Positions 53,750-62,107 of a stretch of 64,000 bases of DNA are shown here, one piece after another. A program made the position numbers and the translations under genes. The notes under the pieces are model-generated. The model was not told the origin of the DNA. It made no database searches and saw nothing but the letters and a program-made list of their open reading frames with translations. Positions within the stretch are counted from its first letter, which is position 1. Each line of letters begins with the position of its first letter. Source of the stretch: Peptoniphilus phoceensis (GTDB lineage: Bacteria; Bacillota; Clostridia; Tissierellales; Peptoniphilaceae); contig NZ_LN999808.1 of NCBI RefSeq assembly GCF_001517665.2, positions 124,001-188,000 of the forward strand, written 5' to 3'.

Positions 53750-54310
53750 ATGAAAAAAATTTCTCTTATTAAGTTATTTTTAACATTTTTTAAAATAAAT
53801 GCCATAACCTTTGGAGGAGGATATACAATTGTCCCTGTTATAAAAGATATTTTCGTATCTGATTTAGAACTTATTGACGAAGATGAAATGATGGATATAG
53901 TCGCCATTTCCCAAGGTGGACCTGGTGCTATGGCAATTTCCTGCTCCGTCTTAACAGGTTATTACTTAAAAGGACCTATTGGAGCAATAACTTGTCTTAT
54001 TGCATCCTCCCTTCCTTGTTTAATAATTTTGTCCATAATTTCAAACTTCTACCAAGAGTTTAAGTCGAACTTTTTTATAAATGCAGCCTTAGAAGGCATA
54101 AGCGGAATAATTTCTGCAGTCCTATTTATAACAGTCATTCGCATGGGAATTTCATCTTACAAGAAAAACCCACGCTTTAGCCTTGCTATGATAATTCTTG
54201 TCTTCTTAGTTGCATTTTTCACAGAAATAAACACAGGACTAATAATTCTATTCTGTGCACTTGCAGGAATTTCTTATTTTAGCGTTATGGAGAGATACAA
54301 AAATGCTTAA
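53750..54310 (+). CDS. Chromate transporter family protein, N-terminal-type half
   Basis: A 186-residue membrane protein of the CHR family: FKINAITFGGGYTIVPVI and VAISQGGPGAMAISCSV are the family motifs. Short CHR proteins occur in pairs, two genes equalling the two halves of ChrA, as here. Exports anions such as chromate in studied cases, but the natural substrate in anaerobes is unknown. Overlaps the next gene by 8 bases. Confidence 0.9.
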   Translation: MKKISLIKLFLTFFKINAITFGGGYTIVPVIKDIFVSDLELIDEDEMMDIVAISQGGPGAMAISCSVLTGYYLKGPIGAITCLIASSLPCLIILSIISNFYQEFKSNFFINAALEGISGIISAVLFITVIRMGISSYKKNPRFSLAMIILVFLVAFFTEINTGLIILFCALAGISYFSVMERYKNA

Positions 54311-54860
54311 TTTATTTTTAATTTTCTTTAAAATCGGATGCTTTGCCTTTGGCGGCGGTTACGCAGTAATACCACTAATTTCAAAATACGTTGTAGAAGA
54401 AAATGCTTGGATCTCAACAAGAGAATTTATAGACCTAATCTCAATATCACAAATGACACCCGGACCAATAGCTATAAATTCAGCAACCTTTGTTGGTCAA
54501 AATGTAAATGGAATAATAGGATCAATCTTTGCAACAAGTGGACTTGTCCTTCCTCAATTTATTTTGATGATGATATTAGGATATTTTCTCTTTAGCAAGG
54601 GCAAAAAATTTAAAATTATGGACTACTCCCTTCTTGGCATAAAAGCAGGAGTTGTGTCATTGATTTTTATAACTACCTTAAAACTATTTCAATCATCAGT
54701 CTTCCCTGAAGGACTAAAACTTTCAGGAATTAGCCTTGCCGCCCTTATTTCCTTTATAGTTGGCTTTATCCTCTACCTAAAAAAAGTAGACCTATTTAAA
54801 CTAATAGGCCTTGGTGCAGTAATTGGAATTGTAATAAAATATGTCTTGACATTTATGTAA
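54303..54860 (+). CDS. Chromate transporter family protein, C-terminal-type half
   Basis: A protein of 185 residues with FKIGCFAFGGGYAVIPLI and ISISQMTPGPIAINSATF, the same motifs as its neighbour in the second-half form. The ATG at 54303 is inside the previous gene and gives a conserved N-terminus; an earlier in-frame ATG at 54255 would add 16 unsupported residues. Forms a heterodimer with the 53750 product, inferred from the paired arrangement. Confidence 0.9.
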   Translation: MLNLFLIFFKIGCFAFGGGYAVIPLISKYVVEENAWISTREFIDLISISQMTPGPIAINSATFVGQNVNGIIGSIFATSGLVLPQFILMMILGYFLFSKGKKFKIMDYSLLGIKAGVVSLIFITTLKLFQSSVFPEGLKLSGISLAALISFIVGFILYLKKVDLFKLIGLGAVIGIVIKYVLTFM

Positions 54861-54868
54861 AACAAAAC

Positions 54869-54897
54869 TCCTTAGAATAAAATCTAAGGATTTTTTT
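54869..54897 (+). terminator. Terminator of the chromate transporter pair
   Basis: TCCTTAGA (54869-54876) with TCTAAGGA (54883-54890), then seven T. Confidence 0.88.
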
Positions 54898-54921
54898 ATT
54901 AGCAACTTTTAACTTTACAAT

Positions 54922-55704
54922 TTAAAACAAACAATCATCAATTAATTTTTTATTCTTTAACTTATCTATCCACTTTCTTGGGATTTCATCATATCCATAA
55001 ATTATTCCAGCAAGTCCACCAGTTACAGCTGCTGTTGTGTCGGTGTCGTCACCAAGATTTACTGCCTTTAGGACTGCATCTTTATAAGAATTTGTATTTA
55101 AAATGCACCAAATGGCAGCTTCTAGTGTATGGAGAACAAAGCCCGTAGACTGAATCTCATCTTCCTTTTTCTTTTTTATTTCGCCAAATCCCAAGTCTTC
55201 TAAATCTTCACCTGCAATTAATTTTCTCGCAAGATGCACATAATCTATGCAAGCCTTTTTAGAAATCTCATGAGCGTGAGTGATACTTGATACACTTTCA
55301 ATTTCCTCATCACTTGCATCAGTAAAGGCAAGGGGCAAAATTCTCATAAGAGATCCATTCCCATTTGCATAAAAATCATCAATTCCATGACCCTCTACTA
55401 GGGCATCTCTTGTTGTAATTCCTACATCAAAAGTTTCACCATTAGCTGTAAATTCATCATTAAATAGCCATGACTTAAAATTTTTTCTTATATCTTCTAT
55501 ATCAATCTTTTTCTTATCTTTAATGGATTTGCAAGTCGCAAGAGTCATGCTAGTGTCGTCAGACCAAGTGCCAGGCTCTTGATTCCAAGAACCAAATCCA
55601 ACACAATCACTGCACATAAAAGTTCCTCTTTCCTTAAACTCAAAGGGAACACCAAGAGCATCAGCAACAGCAAAACCATAAATTGCATCTCTTAACTTTG
55701 TCAT
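54922..55704 (-). CDS. ADP-ribosylglycohydrolase family protein
   Basis: A protein of 260 residues. LRDAIYGFAVADALGVPFEF, WSDDTSMTLATCKSI and NLGDDTDTTAAVTGGLAGI carry the acidic metal ligands of the DraG/ARH family. Such enzymes remove ADP-ribose from proteins or small molecules with Mg2+. There is no ADP-ribosyltransferase gene adjacent. A start at 55719 is in frame, but AGGAG precedes the ATG at 55704. Confidence 0.9.
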   Translation of the reverse strand: MTKLRDAIYGFAVADALGVPFEFKERGTFMCSDCVGFGSWNQEPGTWSDDTSMTLATCKSIKDKKKIDIEDIRKNFKSWLFNDEFTANGETFDVGITTRDALVEGHGIDDFYANGNGSLMRILPLAFTDASDEEIESVSSITHAHEISKKACIDYVHLARKLIAGEDLEDLGFGEIKKKKEDEIQSTGFVLHTLEAAIWCILNTNSYKDAVLKAVNLGDDTDTTAAVTGGLAGIIYGYDEIPRKWIDKLKNKKLIDDCLF

Positions 55705-55731
55705 AAAAACTCCTTTCATAAAAATTTTCCA

Positions 55732-55768
55732 TAAAACAAAAACTAAGACTCAAAAAAGAATCTTAGTT
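55732..55768 (-). terminator. Terminator of the RelE-type TA operon
   Basis: AACTAAGA (55741-55748) with TCTTAGTT (55761-55768), then minus-strand T-rich sequence. It overlaps the toxin stop codon. Confidence 0.75.
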
Positions 55769-56029
55769 ATAAATATTTCTTCTATGTCCCACATCTATGG
55801 CGAAAATAATTAATTTTTCGTCGTCAATTTTCGCAAGAAGTCTATAGGAGCCTATCCTATACCTCCAAATACCTTTGAAGTTGCCAGTGAGGGGCTTGCC
55901 AGAAAATCTTGGGTCCTGACAACCAATAAGATTGCCCTCCATCCAATTTTTTATAAGTTTTTGGGACTGCCTATCAAGTTTTTTAAAGGACTTGTCAAAC
56001 TTTTTTGTAGTTCTTACTTGGTAAGTCAT
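55763..56029 (-). CDS. RelE/ParE-superfamily toxin
   Basis: An 88-residue protein with the RelE fold: FDKSFKKLDRQSQKLIKNWM, GIWRYRIGSYRLLAKID with its Arg residues and a C-terminal IFAIDVGHRRNIYN, in which His and Arg are candidate catalytic residues. Such toxins cut ribosome-bound mRNA. It overlaps the antitoxin gene by four bases, the usual translational coupling. Confidence 0.9.
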   Translation of the reverse strand: MTYQVRTTKKFDKSFKKLDRQSQKLIKNWMEGNLIGCQDPRFSGKPLTGNFKGIWRYRIGSYRLLAKIDDEKLIIFAIDVGHRRNIYN

Positions 56030-56250
56030 AGGTCAAGCTCTTTAAATAAATCTTCGATAGGTCTAGTTTCAACTTCGCCCCTAGTTTCTCTTTCAAGAAA
56101 GTCTTCAGCAACTTTCATGTCGAACTCATCTTCAAGTTTCTCTTCCATTAATTTTTTAAAAAGAGTGGAAAGAGGTTCTCCCATAAGATCAGCATAGGCA
56201 GTAAAAGCCCTCTCCTCTTCAGCATTAAGTCTTACAGATACAGTTTTCAT
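56026..56250 (-). CDS. Type II antitoxin, RelB/DUF6290-like (ribbon-helix-helix)
   Basis: A 74-residue protein with an N-terminal RHH region (MKTVSVRLNAEEERAFTAYA) and an acidic C-terminus (ETRGEVETRPIEDLFKEL) that should wrap the toxin. The RHH part is expected to bind the operator at 56270-56289 in its own promoter. AGGTGATGGT before ATG. Confidence 0.85.
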   Translation of the reverse strand: MKTVSVRLNAEEERAFTAYADLMGEPLSTLFKKLMEEKLEDEFDMKVAEDFLERETRGEVETRPIEDLFKELDL

Positions 56251-56268
56251 ACCATCACCTCTAATCCG

Positions 56269-56297
56269 ATTGTATTACATTGTGTTACATAAGTCAA
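56269..56297 (-). promoter_or_regulatory. Autoregulated promoter of the RelE-type TA operon
   Basis: TTGACT (56292-56297), a 17-base spacer and TACAAT (56269-56274). The spacer and -10 are filled by two tandem 10-base repeats TGTAACACAA/TGTAATACAA (56270-56289), one helical turn apart, suiting side-by-side RHH dimers. Confidence 0.65.
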
Positions 56298-56319
56298 TTG
56301 TATAAAGTTTTTTTATAAA

Positions 56320-57585
56320 CTAATCTTCATGGGTTACAGCAATTGGCTTTGCATAATAAACAAAAATCATTGCATCATATAAATCTTTTGGGACTTCCTT
56401 TACTCTATAACTTGTTGGAATAAATTTCATAAGCGGAGAATATCCTTCGCCCAAACTTCCCATGTTAATCTCTTCATTTATAAATTCAAAGGTTTCACCA
56501 TCTTGAATTTTTGTAAAATCTAAATAATATTTGCCCTTAAATTTTCTCGCACTGTAGGCAAGTGGATCTGCAGATACAAAGGCATGGTTTGCCCTTTTAT
56601 TATCTGGTCCAGCCTCATTTATATTTACAATTCCCTTATAAAAGTCAGTTCCAATAATAAAATATTTTTCTCCAAAAATTTTCTTTAAGTGAGAACCCAT
56701 GGGCTCATAAAATTTTTCACTTTTTGCGATGTGTCCATTGTGACCAGAAATTAAAAGCAAATCATTTCCCTTTGCCTTTTCAAAATCACTTATCCACTTA
56801 ACATTTTCAGCCATTAACTTATCTCTTAAATTATTTACTTTTACATAATCCTTAAAATCCAATTCATAATATTTTACGCTGTCCATTACATTTGTGATTG
56901 CTCTTGAAACTATTTTTGCTTCGGGAGATGATAAAATTTCTACATAATTTTTTACTTCTAATAACAAATCCTTTTTTTCTTTTATCTGTGAAATCTTAAA
57001 ATTTTCATCTTTAATAAAGGAAAATTCCTTTTGCAAGTTTTTGTCTTGTAGAATATTATTTTTTTCGCAAAATTCTAAAATTAATTCCATAGATTTTTCT
57101 GGATTTTGCATATCAAATCCGTAAAAGGAAAGCTTGTCCTCATCCTTTGCCTTTTGGTTGTAGTCAAACATATAATTTATGAGGTCATTCATATTCTTTG
57201 TGTGATAAATATTAAAAGAAAAAACACTAGAAATATTTTCAGCTCTTTTATTTCCATGAATGTAATTATTTATAATCATGCCTTCGCCAAAATCAGCTTC
57301 AATAGCAAAGCTCTTTAAATTATTTTTTTCAACTAAAGTCTTTAAAACTTCTAATTTTAAATCTTGAAAATCAGAATTGCCGTGAGTGGCTTCGCCAAGT
57401 CCAACAACTTTTATATAATCATCTAAATTTATTTCACTTACCATTTTGCCATAGTCTTCTATGTCAGAAATATTTTTTCTTGCACTTAATTTTGGAAGAT
57501 TAACCCACAAAAAATCTCCAAGCCCTCCAAGAAAAATAAGAGTTATTAAAAAAATTAAAAGTCCTTTAAAAATTTTCTTTATCAT
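56320..57585 (-). CDS. Erythromycin esterase-like protein, membrane-anchored
   Basis: A 421-residue protein with an N-terminal hydrophobic segment (about 7-25) and then an erythromycin-esterase/EreA-like fold: VVGLGEATHGNSDFQDLK with the essential His, SFAIEADFGEG with a Glu, and LLISGHNGHIAK. Relatives hydrolyse macrolides, but many are of unknown role; resistance is not implied by the sequence. The signal anchor suggests extracytoplasmic action. Monocistronic. Confidence 0.85.
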   Translation of the reverse strand: MIKKIFKGLLIFLITLIFLGGLGDFLWVNLPKLSARKNISDIEDYGKMVSEINLDDYIKVVGLGEATHGNSDFQDLKLEVLKTLVEKNNLKSFAIEADFGEGMIINNYIHGNKRAENISSVFSFNIYHTKNMNDLINYMFDYNQKAKDEDKLSFYGFDMQNPEKSMELILEFCEKNNILQDKNLQKEFSFIKDENFKISQIKEKKDLLLEVKNYVEILSSPEAKIVSRAITNVMDSVKYYELDFKDYVKVNNLRDKLMAENVKWISDFEKAKGNDLLLISGHNGHIAKSEKFYEPMGSHLKKIFGEKYFIIGTDFYKGIVNINEAGPDNKRANHAFVSADPLAYSARKFKGKYYLDFTKIQDGETFEFINEEINMGSLGEGYSPLMKFIPTSYRVKEVPKDLYDAMIFVYYAKPIAVTHED

Positions 57586-57623
57586 TTTCTCACCCTCTTA
57601 AAAGAATTATATAAATAAAAAGC

Positions 57624-57656
57624 AAAAAAATAAAGACTCCCCTAAGGAAGTCTTTA
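57624..57656 (-). terminator. Terminator of the pta gene
   Basis: AAAGACT (57633-57639) with AGTCTTT (57650-57656), inner CC/GG pairs, and a minus-strand T-rich run. Confidence 0.8.
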
Positions 57657-57668
57657 AGTCAAAATTTA

Positions 57669-58640
57669 TTAAAGAACTGCTTGAGCTGCTGTTATGATTG
57701 CTAGTGAATATACTTCGTCTTCTGAGCAACCACGAGAAAGGTCGTTTACTGGGGCATTAAGTCCTTGAAGGATAGGTCCTATTGCTTCAAATCCACCAAA
57801 TCTTTGTGCAATCTTGTATCCAATATTACCTGCTTCAATGTTAGGGAATACAAATACATTTGCGTGACCTGCAACTTCTGAACCTGGTGCTTTTTTATTT
57901 GCTACTGATTCTACAAATGCTGCGTCAAATTGAAGTTCTCCATCTATTGCCATTTCTGGATTTTTTTCTTTTGCAATTTCTGTTGCTTCTGCTACCATTG
58001 TTACTCTTTCGTGAGATGCTGATCCCTTAGTTGAGAATGAAAGCATTGCAATTTTTGGATCCATGCCAAATTGTCTTGCTGTTTCGTTTGATACAAGTGC
58101 AACTTCTGCAAGTCCATCTTTGTCTAGGTCAATGTTAATAGCACAATCAGCCATTAGATACATTTCTTCATCTCTTAACATGATAAATGCTCCAGAGCAT
58201 CTCTTATATCCTTCTTTTGTTTTTATAATTTGAAGAGCTGGTCTAACTGTGTCTGCAGTTGTGTGTGCTGCACCTGATACAAGTCCTTTTGCTTTTCCCA
58301 TGTAGATAAGCATTGTGCCGAAATAGTTGTGATCTTTTAGGATTTCTTCTGCTTGTGCTTCTGTTGCTTTTCCTTTTCTTCTTTCAACAAAAGCTTTAAC
58401 CATTTCTTCTTTTCCTTCATAGTTAGCTGGATCTAGAATTTCAAGATTTCCAAGTTCTACGCCTTCTTTTTCTGCAAGAGCTTGAAGTTCTTCTTTGTTT
58501 CCAAGAACTATTGGTTTAATATCTCCATCATTATTTAGTCTAATAGCTGCTCTTAAAATTCTTGAGTCATCGCCTTCTGGAAATACTATTTCTGGTTTTG
58601 ATTCTCTTACTTTTCCTTTTAATTCTTCTATTAATGACAT
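57669..58640 (-). CDS. pta: Phosphate acetyltransferase
   Basis: A 323-residue enzyme interconverting acetyl-CoA and acetyl phosphate, the first step of ATP formation from acetyl-CoA. IVFPEGDDSRILRAA, GLVSGAAHTTADTVRPALQI and LQGLNAPVNDLSRGCSEDEV are the family blocks. Short form without N-terminal regulatory domain. ackA is not in the window. GGGGGAC before ATG. It fits acetate production from pyruvate or amino acids. Confidence 0.95.
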   Translation of the reverse strand: MSLIEELKGKVRESKPEIVFPEGDDSRILRAAIRLNNDGDIKPIVLGNKEELQALAEKEGVELGNLEILDPANYEGKEEMVKAFVERRKGKATEAQAEEILKDHNYFGTMLIYMGKAKGLVSGAAHTTADTVRPALQIIKTKEGYKRCSGAFIMLRDEEMYLMADCAINIDLDKDGLAEVALVSNETARQFGMDPKIAMLSFSTKGSASHERVTMVAEATEIAKEKNPEMAIDGELQFDAAFVESVANKKAPGSEVAGHANVFVFPNIEAGNIGYKIAQRFGGFEAIGPILQGLNAPVNDLSRGCSEDEVYSLAIITAAQAVL

Positions 58641-58693
58641 AATGTCCCCCTTTGTTATTACTAAATAATATTATATATCTTATGAAAATTAAT

Positions 58694-59668
58694 TTAAAGT
58701 GAATATGCTTTAAAATTTACATCTTCTATTACTTGGTTTAGTCTAACAGAGTCAGCAACGAGTTTTGCTATTAAGTGATGCTTCATTGTGTGAACTCTTA
58801 AAACTTCTACTCCCTTGTAAGCTGCAATAGTTGTAAGTGCAGCTGATGCTTCGTCTCTATTTTCAAATCCTTCTTCATTGTTGCCATCAGCGTCAATATT
58901 GTTTTGACTTAAAATATTTGTTATAAATCTCTTTCTTGAAACACCTAAAAATGTGAAGCAGCCCATTTCTCTTATGACATCAATTTTATCAATTAATTTT
59001 AAGTTTTCTTTTTTTGTAAGAGCAAATCCGATTCCTGGGTCAAGCATTATCCTTTCTCTTTCAATGCCATTTTTTTCTGCACGTTCAAGTGATTTTTTTA
59101 GATATTTTTTCATGACTTCAACTATATCCATATCTTCGAAGGATTTTAATTCTTCTTCTGTGAAAGCTCCTTCTCCTCCAAAGGATGGGAAATTTGCACT
59201 GGACTTGTGATTTGGTCTTGCAATCTTTGGATTAAACATTAAAATTGCACCGACATCACTTCTTCCCACAACTTCTGCCATTTTAGGATCTCCCATAAAA
59301 CCTGTTATGTCATTTACAAAATCAACACCTGCTTCAATAGCTGCTTTTGCTACTTCAGCTTTCCATGTGTCAATAGAAAGAGGAATATCAGTCTTAGTCT
59401 TTAATTCCTTTATAACTGGCACAACTCTTTCAATCTCTTCTTTGATGTCGACATAAGTAGAGCCCGGTCTAGTTGATTCTCCGCCAATGTCTATCATGCC
59501 AGCTCCAGCTTCAATTAGTTCAAGTGCCCTATTGACAGCCTTGTCTTTTCCATACCACAATCCACCATCAGAAAATGAATCTGGTGTCACGTTGACAATT
59601 CCACACAATATTGTTTCTTTGCCACTTTCAAAAGTTTTATCTTTGTATTTACAAACTAAATTTTCCAT
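58694..59668 (-). CDS. folP: Dihydropteroate synthase
   Basis: A 324-residue TIM-barrel enzyme joining p-aminobenzoate and dihydropterin diphosphate in folate synthesis. CGIVNVTPDSFSDGG, MIDIGGESTRPGS and MLDPGIGFALTKKEN are intact. It is ~45 residues longer than usual, with an insertion after LMFNPKIARPN (about 150-190) and a loop near DADGNNEEGFEN. The last motif reads LRVHTMKHH in place of the usual RVHDV. No other folate genes adjacent. Confidence 0.92.
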   Translation of the reverse strand: MENLVCKYKDKTFESGKETILCGIVNVTPDSFSDGGLWYGKDKAVNRALELIEAGAGMIDIGGESTRPGSTYVDIKEEIERVVPVIKELKTKTDIPLSIDTWKAEVAKAAIEAGVDFVNDITGFMGDPKMAEVVGRSDVGAILMFNPKIARPNHKSSANFPSFGGEGAFTEEELKSFEDMDIVEVMKKYLKKSLERAEKNGIERERIMLDPGIGFALTKKENLKLIDKIDVIREMGCFTFLGVSRKRFITNILSQNNIDADGNNEEGFENRDEASAALTTIAAYKGVEVLRVHTMKHHLIAKLVADSVRLNQVIEDVNFKAYSL

Positions 59669-59749
59669 TATTCACTCCAACTCTTATTTTTAATAAATAT
59701 TTATACTATAAACATTTTATGTCTTCTTAGTTTTTAAATCAAATGCAAT

Positions 59750-60745
59750 TTATTTTGCATAGTACCACAAAATACCCTCTTGGTCCTTAACATAATCAGC
59801 TTTGCCTTCTGCTCTAAGATACTCTAAGTGGGCATGAGCTTCACCTGCTGCAAAAAACTTTTGCGTATTTGGAAATTCAGAAAAATCCTTAGCCCTCATG
59901 TCCCAAGACATATTCATTGCAATATCACGAACAGTGCATTTGCCCTCTCTTTTTAAAGTTTTTAGGGCTTCATCAACTCTATTTTTGTGGTGATTTTTTA
60001 ATTCATCAATTCTCTTTGGAATATCCTCTATTAATGCTCTGTGTGATGAATACAAGTGATCAACAGGAAGTTCTCTTAATTTTTCAATATTTTTAAGATA
60101 TCTTCCAAGACTATCTCCAACAGTAAAATTCCAAAAAGTAATATTTGGAGTTATGTCACCTAAAAGGTGGTCGCCACAGAATAAAATCTTTCTCTCTTCT
60201 TCATAAAGACCAACCATTCCTGGAGTGTGACCAGAAAAATCCATTCCCTTAAAGGTAAAATCTCCCACCTTTAAGACATAATTTGGATTAAAAGAAGTAT
60301 ATGGGAATTCTTTCTTTGGTCTATAGCGAAAACCTGCGTGTTCTTCTATTTTTAAATTATCTTCATCAAGACCTTCAATGTGAGCTATCTCCATAACTTC
60401 CTTCCATCTCTTTGAATCGGCATTTGCAAAAGACGACATCATTCGATAGTCGATATCTCCCATGTAAATATCAACTCCAAGTTCTTCTGAAAACCAAGAA
60501 GCAAGACCTGTATGATCTGAATGAAGATGAGTTAAAAATAAAATTGTTTTATTGAGATCTACATCCATTTCCTTTATAAAAGAAAGCATTTCATTTCTTA
60601 TTTCCTCTGTATTAAAACCAGTATCCACAATCATTGCCTCGCCCTTAGACTTGACCATGTAAATATTAATACTCTTTAAAGGGTTGCCCCTAAGAGGAAT
60701 AATTTTACAATAAACACCTTCAGAAAGCTTTTTAATACTAGACAT
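59750..60745 (-). CDS. MBL-fold metallo-hydrolase
   Basis: A 331-residue protein. LTHLHSDHTGLASW is the HxHxDH zinc motif; FSGHTPGMVGLYEEE and LFCGDHLLGDITPNI give the third His and bridging Asp, and LYSSHRALI the last His. The C-terminal ~75 residues form a winged-helix-like region often seen in such lactonase-type hydrolases. Substrate unknown. Divergent from the 60793 gene. Confidence 0.88.
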   Translation of the reverse strand: MSSIKKLSEGVYCKIIPLRGNPLKSINIYMVKSKGEAMIVDTGFNTEEIRNEMLSFIKEMDVDLNKTILFLTHLHSDHTGLASWFSEELGVDIYMGDIDYRMMSSFANADSKRWKEVMEIAHIEGLDEDNLKIEEHAGFRYRPKKEFPYTSFNPNYVLKVGDFTFKGMDFSGHTPGMVGLYEEERKILFCGDHLLGDITPNITFWNFTVGDSLGRYLKNIEKLRELPVDHLYSSHRALIEDIPKRIDELKNHHKNRVDEALKTLKREGKCTVRDIAMNMSWDMRAKDFSEFPNTQKFFAAGEAHAHLEYLRAEGKADYVKDQEGILWYYAK

Positions 60746-60792
60746 ATTTCCTCCCTTTGCTCATTTCATGTATAATAAATACGAGGTGAATT

Positions 60793-61209
60793 ATGAGCGA
60801 TTTTTTATTAAAACTATTTAAAGTTGAAAGCATTAACAAACTACCTATTGATAAATTATACCCCATTATAGAAAATTTAGACCAGGACCAAAGAAAGCTC
60901 ATAGCATCTTCCTATGATTTGGACCTAAGTGGTCTCGGGGATAGAGAAGAAATAGATGAAATTCATAAAGTGATTTTATCAGAATTTAAAAACACACTTA
61001 TGAATTTTACAGAAAAAGAGCATAAATCCTTTTACGATTTCTACAATGGAGCAGTAGACTACACAGACGAAAATGTCTACATAAACATGAAAAAATTCAC
61101 AAGTCTAGGTATAATGTACCTATTTCTGTCAAAATCAGGAGGATATTTTAATTTTGTAATACCAGAAGAATTAATAGAAGAGTACGAAAGACTATTAAAG
61201 TCTTCATAA
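60793..61209 (+). CDS. Protein of unknown function
   Basis: A 138-residue soluble, acidic, mostly helical protein (ESINKLPIDKLYPIIENLD at the start, FVIPEELIEEYERLLKSS at the end). No signal peptide, membrane segment or recognisable motif. GAGGTG before ATG, and a good terminator follows, so it is expressed as a single gene. No function assigned. Confidence 0.65.
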   Translation: MSDFLLKLFKVESINKLPIDKLYPIIENLDQDQRKLIASSYDLDLSGLGDREEIDEIHKVILSEFKNTLMNFTEKEHKSFYDFYNGAVDYTDENVYINMKKFTSLGIMYLFLSKSGGYFNFVIPEELIEEYERLLKSS

Positions 61210-61265
61210 AATTATTAAAAATATAAAACTAGACTTATAAATTTATTAGACTAGTTTGCATCTTA

Positions 61266-61296
61266 AAAGGACTTAAAATAATTAAGTCCTTTTTTT
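61266..61296 (+). terminator. Terminator of the 60793 gene
   Basis: AAAGGACTTA (61266-61275) with TAAGTCCTTT (61283-61292) and a long T-run. Confidence 0.85.
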
Positions 61297-61318
61297 GCGG
61301 ATAAAATTAGGCAAATAA

Positions 61319-61338
61319 AAACACTCAATTGAGTGTTT
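61319..61338 (-). terminator. Terminator of the YafQ/DinJ operon
   Basis: A perfect 20-base palindrome, AAACACTCAATTGAGTGTTT, followed on the minus strand by TTATT. Confidence 0.65.
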
Positions 61339-61348
61339 AAAAATACTA

Positions 61349-61624
61349 TTAAAATAAATCACTGTGAGAACCAGTCCTATTTAAAACAAGAATAAGTTCA
61401 TCATCTCTAATTTCATAAATAAGTAGCCAATCTGGATTAATGTGACATTCTCTTAATCCTTCATAATTGCCACTTAATTTATGATCCTTATATCTTTCTT
61501 CTAATGTGATGCCTTTAGCTAACTTATCTACAATCTCATAAAGTTTTTCAAGATTAAAATTTCCACTTTTCTTAATTCTCTTTAAATCTTTTTCAAAACT
61601 CTTCCTAACTTTAATTTTTCTCAT
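61349..61624 (-). CDS. yafQ: YafQ-type endoribonuclease toxin
   Basis: A 91-residue RelE-superfamily toxin. FEKDLKRIKKSGNFN at the N-terminus, ERYKDHKLSGNYEGLRECHI and LVLNRTGSHSDLF at the C-terminus are the YafQ pattern, with His residues in the positions used for mRNA cleavage. Overlaps the antitoxin by four bases. Intact and likely active. Confidence 0.92.
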   Translation of the reverse strand: MRKIKVRKSFEKDLKRIKKSGNFNLEKLYEIVDKLAKGITLEERYKDHKLSGNYEGLRECHINPDWLLIYEIRDDELILVLNRTGSHSDLF

Positions 61625-61842
61625 AACTTGTCTACATAATCTTTAAAATCATCAACACTATCAAATTCAGCTACAATGGGATTACCTGCCTTTACTTTAA
61701 AAGGAATAGCCTCTTCGCTCACAACAGCTTTTGCAAAAATATTAAAAGCAGTAGACATGCTCATTCCCATGGAATCACATATCCTGGAAAAATCATTTTT
61801 TAAATTTTCATCAAGTCTAATATTTAAATTTACATTTGCCAT
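61621..61842 (-). CDS. dinJ: RelB/DinJ-family antitoxin
   Basis: A 73-residue antitoxin with NVNLNIRLDENLKNDFSRIC as the RHH DNA-binding part and the DinJ-type MGMSMSTAFNIFAKAVV segment. The C-terminus wraps YafQ. Upstream, an AT-rich TTGACA/TATTAT promoter and a TTATA/TATAA inverted repeat near 61859-61873 suit autoregulation. Confidence 0.9.
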   Translation of the reverse strand: MANVNLNIRLDENLKNDFSRICDSMGMSMSTAFNIFAKAVVSEEAIPFKVKAGNPIVAEFDSVDDFKDYVDKL

Positions 61843-61862
61843 AATAGCACCCTCTTTATAAG

Positions 61863-62043
61863 TTATATAATATCATCTTTCATGCAATTGTCAATTATAT
61901 TACTTGGATATTTATATAAAATAAATCAGGAAATTTAAAATCTGAAATTATTATCAGTGGGCATTCACCAAAAAACGTGTGGGGACTTTGTGTGGGAAAT
62001 TAGCGTAAAACATGGTTAAATATGGTTAATTGTCAAGGCAAAT
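61863..62043. other. Gap between the DinJ promoter and tmRNA
   Basis: About 180 bases with no supportable gene. The first part is the antitoxin promoter. Around 61955-62040 the sequence is less AT-rich than nearby spacers (GTGTGGGGAC, GTGTGGG) and directly follows the tmRNA 3' side, a common integration site for islands. It may be leftover from an excised or decayed element. Confidence 0.3.
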
Positions 62044-62068
62044 AAAAAAACCATCCCCTAAGGAATGG
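62044..62068 (-). terminator. Terminator of tmRNA
   Basis: CCATTCC/GGGATGG hairpin (62051-62068) with a minus-strand T-run. Confidence 0.85.
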
Positions 62069-62107
62069 CTAAGTTTAGACAATTTATTTAATTTATCTAA
62101 AAATATT

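Noticed and set aside
56320-57585. Calling the erythromycin-esterase-like gene a resistance determinant
   Set aside because: Only fold-level motifs are visible, the protein is membrane anchored, and many family members have no known link to macrolides.
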